Shown here in pieces: positions 1 to 5,864 of a stretch of 5,864 bases of DNA. A program made the translations under genes and the position numbers. A model generated the notes under the pieces. That model saw only the letters and a list, made by a program, of their open reading frames with translations, made no database searches and was not told the origin of the DNA. The first letter of the stretch is position 1. Every line of letters starts with the position of its first letter. The stretch is from JBDSGC01 sp046594105 (lineage in GTDB: Bacteria; Acidobacteriota; Thermoanaerobaculia; Gp7-AA8), in assembly GCA_046594105.1 (NCBI GenBank), contig JBKJQB010000257.1, forward strand, positions 1-5,864, given 5' to 3'.

Positions 1-121
1 CAACAAGCTGATTCGCACCTCGCGCGCGCTGGTGCAGGAGCTCGGGCGCGAGCCGACCTCCGAGGAAATCGCCAAGCGCATGGACATCCCGGTGTCCAAG
101 GTCCGCAAGGTGCTGAAGATC
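1..121 (+). CDS. rpoD: Fragment of a second, diverged rpoD (sigma-70 region 3), open at both ends
   Basis: Read from base 2, this stretch encodes 40 residues, from NKLIRTSRALVQELGREP to KVRKVLKI. This is the start of sigma-70 region 3, just after the IPVHMIETI segment of region 2.4/3.0. It begins at the window edge with no start codon and stops making sense at about base 121, where the sequence turns into the opposite strand of the main rpoD. The frame stays open to 298 but encodes no recognisable protein there. Compared with the minus-strand rpoD at 133-253, it differs at 23 of 121 bases, 15 of them at third codon positions, and at 8 of 40 residues, mostly conservatively. That pattern indicates a real gene under purifying selection, from a related organism or a paralogous sigma factor. 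Attachment here is probably a chimeric contig end, so it should not be counted as a second gene of this genome without checking. Confidence 0.75.
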
Positions 122-1626
<1,505 letters not shown>

Positions 1627-1637
1627 GTCGTTCTCTG

Positions 1638-1643
1638 CTCCTC
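1638..1643 (-). promoter_or_regulatory. Ribosome binding site of rpoD
   Basis: The minus strand reads GAGGAG, ending 11 nt before the ATG at 1626. It overlaps the vicinity of the in-frame TGA (1642-1644), so translation cannot start further upstream. The spacing is somewhat long, but this is the best Shine-Dalgarno match in the leader and it fixes the start of rpoD. Confidence 0.6.
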
Positions 1644-1723
1644 AGGTCCGGGCAGCATCAGGGTCGCCCTTGGCACGACGGATTCGAACGGCTCGGTCAT
1701 CGGGAAGAGACCTTGGCGCGGGG

Positions 1724-1740
1724 GTCAACGTGAGGTTGAC
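1724..1740. repeat. Perfect 6-5-6 inverted repeat in the dnaG-rpoD spacer
   Basis: GTCAAC (1724-1729), a 5-nt centre (1730-1734) and GTTGAC (1735-1740) form a perfect dyad about 100 nt upstream of the rpoD start. The symmetry stops at the next base on each side. The size suits a dimeric repressor site or a short RNA hairpin. I do not recognise it as a known operator, and there is no U-tract that would make it a terminator. The rest of the 171-nt spacer (1627-1797) holds no gene and no convincing -35/-10 pair that I can see. Confidence 0.4.
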
Positions 1741-1797
1741 AAACGGGCCAAAAGATCGTCCGGAGAGGACAGTCACGTAATCTTTGGGGGACGCTAA

Positions 1798-3537
1798 TTA
1801 TTTCAAAGTGTTCAACATGCGGGACAACTCCATCTTGTCCGCGTCGAGTGCTGCCAGGCGCTCCCCGTCACCTTGACGTTCGGCTTCCATGATTTCCCGT
1901 TGGATTTCCAATTTCCGACGTTCGAGGTGCGCCCGCTCCATCGGCCCAAGGTTCTGGTCGATCTTCTGGAGGGTCTGGTCGTCGATGTCGTCACTCAGGC
2001 TGAGCTCGGAGAGGAGGGTCAATTCGGCTTCGCCCTTAACATGGGTCGCGATCTGCTGGAAATCAATGGGGTTGCCGGCACTGAGGTCCGTTTTTGCGAT
2101 CGAGAAGATCGACCGGCAGGCGGCGTCCTCGAAGTACTCCTCCCGCAACCTGGACGTCTGGCTGGCGGTCAGTTTTCCCTGCAGCGCTGCGGTCAGGATC
2201 ATCTTTTCAGCTGAGGACGAACGTCCCATGGGCGCTCGTTCCTTCGGAGCGGCGCCCGCCTTGCCCCGCACGCGCGACCAGACCGTCCCGAATTCAAGAC
2301 GGAAGGCGTCGGCGATCCGTTGCGCCGCGTCGTTCCGCACCACCGGATCGGAGACAGCGCTCAACAGTTCCATGAACTTCTCCACATGCTCCGATTTCTC
2401 GCGTCCGCTCATGCTGGCGACGTCGATGGCCCATTCCCGCAGCGCGAACTCGAAGATGTCATTGGCCTGGCCCAGGACCTCCAGAAAACGGTCCACTCCA
2501 TGCTTCTGGATGAGCGTATCGGGATCCTTCTCTCCCTGCAGGTCGAGCGCAGACACGCTGAGGCCGGCGGACAGAAGGACGGGGGCCGCCCGCAGCGTGG
2601 CGGTGCGACCGGCGTTGTCTCCGTCGTAGGCGATGACCACCCGAGTGGTGAAGCGGCGCAACAGCGACGCCTGGCCGGCGGTCAGTGACGTTCCCATGGA
2701 GGCGATCACCCCCGGCACGCCGGCGAAGTCGATGGCGATGGCGTCGAAGTAACCCTCCACCAGGATGGCCCGATCGATCCGCCGCATCGCATCCTTCGAT
2801 CGGTGCAGGTTGTAGAGCAGCCTCGACTTGTTGAAAATCTCCGACTCGGGGGAGTTGAGATACTTGGGATCGGTCCCATCGAGTGTCCGCCCTCCGAAAC
2901 CAACCAGTGCCCCGGTCTCGCTGTGGATTGGAATCATCAGTCGATTGCGGAATCGGTCGTAATAGCCGCTTTTCTCCTTCCGTGGCATCAGCAGCCCTGC
3001 GGACTCGAGCTTTTTCTCTCCATGCTTGCGGGCCAGCCGGCGGAGGATGTAGTCCCAGGAGTCGGGCGCGTAGCCGAAGCCGTACTTTTCGACGATCTCC
3101 GGCGCCACACCGCGCTCCTGGAGGTATTGCTTCGCCGCGTTGTCGCCCCAGCCGAGCGCTTGATGGAAGGCCTCGGAAGCGTCGTCGACCACCTCGAACA
3201 GATCGTCCTTGTCGCTGTCGCGTGCTGTTTTCTTGCGGCGGGGGAGGTCGATCCCGACCCTTGAGGCGACATGCTCCACCGCCTCCGGGAAGGTGAAGCG
3301 CTCGGTCAGAGCGAGGAACTTGAAGACATCGCCGCCGGTCCCGCATCCGAAGCAGTAGAAGAGCCCCTTGTCGCGATCGACGGTAAAGGAGGGCGTTTTC
3401 TCGCGATGGAAGGGGCAAAGTCCCTTGAAGCTCTTGCCGGCCTGCTTGAGCGGCGTGACCTGGCCGATGAATTCGACGATGTCGGCCGCCGAGCGTACCT
3501 GCGCGATGATCGAATCGTTGAGATCGACGAGTGCCAC
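1798..3537 (-). CDS. dnaG: DNA primase DnaG
   Basis: DnaG synthesises the RNA primers for leading- and lagging-strand replication, acting with the DnaB helicase at the fork. The 579-aa protein is complete. An N-terminal CHC2 zinc-binding domain has C41, H44, C62 and C65 in CPFH...YCFGCG. The RNA-polymerase core has RFRNRLMIPI (195-204) and KYLNSPES (225-232). The TOPRIM catalytic site has E261 in VEGYFD and D305/D307 in DGDNAGRTA. A C-terminal helicase-binding region (about 440-579) ends in a charged helix. Length matches the usual 580-600 aa. The start is a GTG: an in-frame TAG lies only two codons upstream and no other start fits, because the family N-terminus (ADIVEFIG...GKSFKGLCPFH) is complete from here. 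Shine-Dalgarno support is weak (AGGGG, 12 nt away). It lies between mutS2 and rpoD, all in the same direction, and dnaG-rpoD adjacency is a classic conserved arrangement. Confidence 0.98.
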   Translation of the reverse strand: MALVDLNDSIIAQVRSAADIVEFIGQVTPLKQAGKSFKGLCPFHREKTPSFTVDRDKGLFYCFGCGTGGDVFKFLALTERFTFPEAVEHVASRVGIDLPRRKKTARDSDKDDLFEVVDDASEAFHQALGWGDNAAKQYLQERGVAPEIVEKYGFGYAPDSWDYILRRLARKHGEKKLESAGLLMPRKEKSGYYDRFRNRLMIPIHSETGALVGFGGRTLDGTDPKYLNSPESEIFNKSRLLYNLHRSKDAMRRIDRAILVEGYFDAIAIDFAGVPGVIASMGTSLTAGQASLLRRFTTRVVIAYDGDNAGRTATLRAAPVLLSAGLSVSALDLQGEKDPDTLIQKHGVDRFLEVLGQANDIFEFALREWAIDVASMSGREKSEHVEKFMELLSAVSDPVVRNDAAQRIADAFRLEFGTVWSRVRGKAGAAPKERAPMGRSSSAEKMILTAALQGKLTASQTSRLREEYFEDAACRSIFSIAKTDLSAGNPIDFQQIATHVKGEAELTLLSELSLSDDIDDQTLQKIDQNLGPMERAHLERRKLEIQREIMEAERQGDGERLAALDADKMELSRMLNTLK

Positions 3538-3549
3538 GGGCTAATAGAT

Positions 3550-3554
3550 CCCCT
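3550..3554 (-). promoter_or_regulatory. Weak candidate ribosome binding site of dnaG
   Basis: The minus strand reads AGGGG, 12 nt before the GTG start at 3537. It is only a partial match to the anti-Shine-Dalgarno sequence and is spaced long. With the GTG start and the TAG two codons upstream, it suggests inefficient initiation of dnaG. That fits the low primase level known from E. coli, but the link is inferred. Confidence 0.3.
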
Positions 3555-3565
3555 GTGTTTCGGAA

Positions 3566-3606
3566 CGCCGGCATCCTGCCGGCTGGTCCGCCGGCATCCT
3601 GCCGGC
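3566..3606. repeat. Tandem pair of GCCGGC palindromic (REP-like) elements upstream of dnaG
   Basis: The 18-nt unit CGCCGGCATCCTGCCGGC occurs twice, identically, at 3566-3583 and 3589-3606, separated by TGGTC. Each unit is itself an inverted repeat: two GCCGGC blocks around 5 nt. The four GCCGGC blocks (3567, 3578, 3590, 3601) are also evenly spaced, so the inner two can pair around a 6-nt loop instead. The element lies between the mutS2 stop and the dnaG start, ending 28 nt before the GTG. There is no U-tract on either side, so it is not a textbook terminator, although as RNA it would fold strongly. From memory, GCCGGCAGGATGCCGGC-type repeats are scattered through intergenic regions of Acidobacteriota-like genomes, which makes a dispersed REP-like element the best guess. 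Confidence 0.7.
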
Positions 3607-3646
3607 GAGGGTTGTCTGTGCCACACCAGTTGCGCGGGAGCGCCGG

Positions 3647-5755
3647 TCAGCCCAGTACTGCGATGGTCGCACCGTCGCCTCCTTCGTTCTCTTCGCCAGG
3701 TCTCCAGGACTCCACCGCCGGATGTTTCCGCAGGTACTCCCGGACTGCCGCCCGGAGTTTGCCGGTACCAAACCCATGAATGATCCGGACGGCCTGCTTT
3801 CCCTCCATCAGAGCGCGGTCAAGAAACCGGTCGGACGCTTCGAGCGCCTCCTCAATGTGCGATCCGACCAGATTCAACTCCGCGGAGACAGGAGCGACCT
3901 CGGTGTCATCGGTCCGAGTGACCATCCGTCCCGAGCCGGACTTCGCCTTCGCTTTCGCCTTGGGAGGAATGGCCGACGAGCCAGGGACGGGAACGAGATC
4001 GCGGGTGTCGACCTTCATGGAGCGTCCGTTAACGTTCATCAACGCTTTGTTGCCGTCAACGGACATCACCTGACCGATGATTTTGAACTTCCGGTGCTCG
4101 GCCCGCTCTCCCACCCGGACCTCCCGCTGCTCCGCGGGAAGAAACTCCATGGCCTGATCGACGGAGCGGGTGACCGCCCTGACGACCTCCGCCGCATTGG
4201 TGGTCGCCCGCGTTCCCCGGTCGGCCTCCCGAAGGTTCCGGATCTCGGCGGTGAGCTGGCGCGTGACGTCATCCCTGAGCCGGTCGAGCTCGTCGCGAAA
4301 CGATGCTCCCACCCGCCCGCGCTCCTTCTCCAGCCTAACCCGTTCCGAGGAGAGCAGCTCGCGTTCGTCTGCCACCTCGGCCTGGATTCGCAAGGTCTCA
4401 TCGCGGGTGGCGAGAACCTCCGACATCTTCTTCTGCAGTTCGCTCAGAAGCTGGTCGGTCTCTCCGTAACGATCGCCCAGACGCTCGCGGGCGCGCTCGA
4501 TCACCCGGGCAGGCAGGCCGATCGACTGGGCGACGTCGATGGCGCGGCTGCGACCGGGGATCCCGGCGATCATCCGGTAGGTCGGCTGGCCGGTGGCGGA
4601 GTCGAACTCCATCGATGCGTTGATGATTCGAGCATCATTCACCGCGAAGCTCTTCAGCGCGGAGAGATGAGTGGTCACGATCATGAGGGCGCCGAGATCG
4701 AGGAGGGTCTCCATCACCGCGGAGGCCAGGGCGGAGCCCTCTTCCGGATCGGTGCCGGAGCCGAGCTCGTCGAGCAGGATGAGCGAGCGCGGGGTGGCAC
4801 GCTCCAGGACCCGTTTCAGTCTTGTGAGGTACGCCGAGAAGGTCGAGAGGTGCTCGAGCAGACTCTGGTCGTCGCCGATGAGGACGTGGAGCGCATCGAC
4901 CACCGGGATCAGCGTTCCATCGGCGGCGGGAACGGGGAGACCGCTCATGGCCATGGCTACCAGCAGGCCGGTGGTTTTCAGCCCGACCGTTTTGCCGCCC
5001 GCATTCGGCCCGCTGATGACCAGCGCGGTGCTTTGGCGATCGAGCCGCACCGTCACCGGAATCACGGTGCGCCCCTCCGGCTCCTCGCCGAAAGCCTCGG
5101 CGCGCGCATCGCCCAGGCGCTCGTCGAGGAGCGGATGCCGGGCATCGATCAATTCCAGCCGATGATCATCATTGAAGAGCGGGCGCGAGGCGCCCACGGT
5201 CTGGTGGAACATCGCACAGGCCTGCAGCGCATCGAATTCGCCGGCCACTCGGGCGGCCGCAGCGATTCCGGGGGCCTGATCGATGACCAGCTGCGACACA
5301 TAGCGCGTAATGCGAACGATCTCCTCGCGCTCCTGCAGCAGCAGATCGGCCAGGTCGTTGTTCAACTCGATGGCAGCCATCGGTTCGATGAAGAACGACG
5401 CTCCCGAGCCGGATCGCTCGTGCAGGATTCCCGGGACCGCGCCGCGATGATCGCTGCGGACCGGGACGCAGTAACGGTCGCCGCGCATCACGATGAGCGG
5501 CTCCTGGATGGCGTCGGCATTGCGATTCATGACGTCGTTGAGTACGCGCTGCACGGCATTGCGTTTGGTCTGAACGCGCTGTCGGATCGATCGCAACTCG
5601 GGGGAGGCGTCCTCCCGCAGCTTGCCCTCGCGGGTGAAGTACTTATTGAGCTTGGTGGTCAGCTCTCCCAGGTCTTCGATGCCATGCGCGGACGCAGTGA
5701 GGCGAGGATAGAGATCGCTTCGCAGGAAGGTTTCTCGAATGGCCTGCGTGGCCAT
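3647..5755 (-). CDS. mutS2: Endonuclease MutS2, 5'-truncated at the contig fold-back
   Basis: MutS2 is a MutS-family ATPase linked to suppression of recombination and, in Firmicutes, to rescue of collided ribosomes. Numbering from the ATG at 5755: clamp/core domain about 25-235; ATPase with Walker A GPNAGGKT (249-256), Walker B LILLDE (325-330) followed by LGSGTDP, and TTH (361-363); coiled coil about 430-545; a KOW-like segment (546-590); a Lys/Ala/Ser/Gly linker (599-611); and a C-terminal Smr domain (about 620-702) with HGFGTGKLR (660-668) and a terminal GDGATIAVLG. The usual LDLxG of Smr reads LNLVG here (N at 628), so the normally acidic residue is Asn. The first aligned part, HGIEDLGEL, matches roughly residue 125 of the 785-aa B. 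subtilis protein, so about 100 N-terminal residues are missing. The ATG itself lies in the inverted foreign arm, so true main-gene sequence probably ends near 5749 and this start is artificial. Confidence 0.95.
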   Translation of the reverse strand: MATQAIRETFLRSDLYPRLTASAHGIEDLGELTTKLNKYFTREGKLREDASPELRSIRQRVQTKRNAVQRVLNDVMNRNADAIQEPLIVMRGDRYCVPVRSDHRGAVPGILHERSGSGASFFIEPMAAIELNNDLADLLLQEREEIVRITRYVSQLVIDQAPGIAAAARVAGEFDALQACAMFHQTVGASRPLFNDDHRLELIDARHPLLDERLGDARAEAFGEEPEGRTVIPVTVRLDRQSTALVISGPNAGGKTVGLKTTGLLVAMAMSGLPVPAADGTLIPVVDALHVLIGDDQSLLEHLSTFSAYLTRLKRVLERATPRSLILLDELGSGTDPEEGSALASAVMETLLDLGALMIVTTHLSALKSFAVNDARIINASMEFDSATGQPTYRMIAGIPGRSRAIDVAQSIGLPARVIERARERLGDRYGETDQLLSELQKKMSEVLATRDETLRIQAEVADERELLSSERVRLEKERGRVGASFRDELDRLRDDVTRQLTAEIRNLREADRGTRATTNAAEVVRAVTRSVDQAMEFLPAEQREVRVGERAEHRKFKIIGQVMSVDGNKALMNVNGRSMKVDTRDLVPVPGSSAIPPKAKAKAKSGSGRMVTRTDDTEVAPVSAELNLVGSHIEEALEASDRFLDRALMEGKQAVRIIHGFGTGKLRAAVREYLRKHPAVESWRPGEENEGGDGATIAVLG

Positions 5756-5864
5756 TCGCGAAACCTTTGTGCGCAGCGATCTCTATCCCCGCCTCACTGC
5801 GTTCGCCCACGGCATCGAAGACCTCAGCGAGCTCACCACGAAACTCAACAAGTACTTCACCCGC
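5630..5864. repeat. Right-end diverged inverted repeat (fold-back junction inside mutS2)
   Basis: Bases 5630-5744 pair with the reverse complement of 5750-5864, around a 5-nt centre (TGCGT, 5745-5749). The innermost perfect stem is GAATGGCC (5737-5744) with GGCCATTC (5750-5757). The alignment is ungapped, with 15 mismatches in 115 nt (about 87% identity), 12 of them at third codon positions. Both arms encode the same part of MutS2 in opposite directions. The arrangement mirrors the left end of the window in form and arm length, which points to a shared artefactual origin. Confidence 0.85.
5750..5864 (+). CDS. mutS2: Fragment of a second, diverged mutS2, open at both ends
   Basis: Read from base 5751, this encodes 38 residues, from AIRETFVRSDLYPRLTAFAH to ELTTKLNKYFTR, matching residues 5-42 of the main MutS2 with only three changes (L to V, S to F, G to S). 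It has no stop before the window edge. In plus-strand frame an ATG occurs at 5739, but those bases belong to the main gene's antisense arm, so it is not a credible start. Silent third-position differences show that this is a real MutS2 coding sequence from a close relative, attached in inverted orientation. It belongs to the core clamp region upstream of the ATPase and carries no catalytic motif. Confidence 0.75.

Noticed and set aside
1720..1745. TTGACC on the minus strand as a possible -35 box for rpoD
   Set aside because: No acceptable -10 hexamer lies 16-18 nt downstream; the region there is GC-rich. The match is part of the inverted repeat.
2459..3574. A 371-codon minus-strand frame overlapping dnaG
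   Set aside because: It is out of frame with the intact primase, is rich in Arg/Gly/Pro, and has no family resemblance. It is a GC-bias shadow.
3566..3606. The tandem repeat as a CRISPR remnant or a Rho-independent terminator
   Set aside because: There are only two units, with a 5-nt spacer, which is not CRISPR architecture. No T-tract follows the stems on either strand, so intrinsic termination is not supported.
3531..3783. Short open frames on both strands through the GCCGGC repeats
   Set aside because: They translate the palindromic repeat (for example AGRMPA and PASCRR) and run into mutS2 coding sequence in the wrong frame. They are repeat translations rather than genes.

Overview
The window is a high-GC bacterial fragment (roughly 60% GC, judged by eye) carrying three co-oriented housekeeping genes on the minus strand. 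In transcription order they are mutS2 (MutS family ATPase/Smr nuclease), dnaG (primase) and rpoD (primary sigma-70 factor). The dnaG-rpoD pair is the conserved core of the bacterial macromolecular synthesis operon; here mutS2 sits upstream of dnaG, where E. coli has rpsU. The proteins are those of a free-living bacterium. The RpoD has a large non-conserved insert between regions 1.2 and 2, as in Gram-negative lineages, and the mutS2-dnaG spacer carries a GCCGGC-based palindromic repeat of a kind I associate with Acidobacteriota-like genomes. That taxonomic suggestion is tentative.

Layout: bases 1-121 are a forward fragment of a second, diverged rpoD. From about 122 to 1626 the main rpoD runs on the minus strand and is cut off at its 3' end in region 3. 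A 171-nt spacer with a perfect 6-5-6 inverted repeat separates it from the complete dnaG (1798-3537). A 109-nt spacer with two tandem copies of a GC-rich palindrome separates dnaG from mutS2 (3647 to about 5749). mutS2 is complete at its C-terminus and lacks roughly its first 100 codons. Bases 5750-5864 are a forward fragment of a second, diverged mutS2.

The most striking structural feature is that both ends of the window fold back on themselves. At each end about 115-121 nt of the minus-strand gene is followed, after an 11- or 5-nt centre, by the same stretch of a homologous gene in the opposite orientation. The arms are about 81% (left) and 87% (right) identical, with most changes at third codon positions, so they are true coding homologues rather than exact self-copies. 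The likeliest reading is a metagenomic contig with chimeric ends built from related organisms. As a result rpoD and mutS2 are both artificially truncated, and the apparent ATG of mutS2 is supplied by the foreign arm. I found no new enzymatic or defence system here. The points worth follow-up are the double fold-back, the palindromic element just upstream of dnaG, and the inverted repeat ahead of rpoD.
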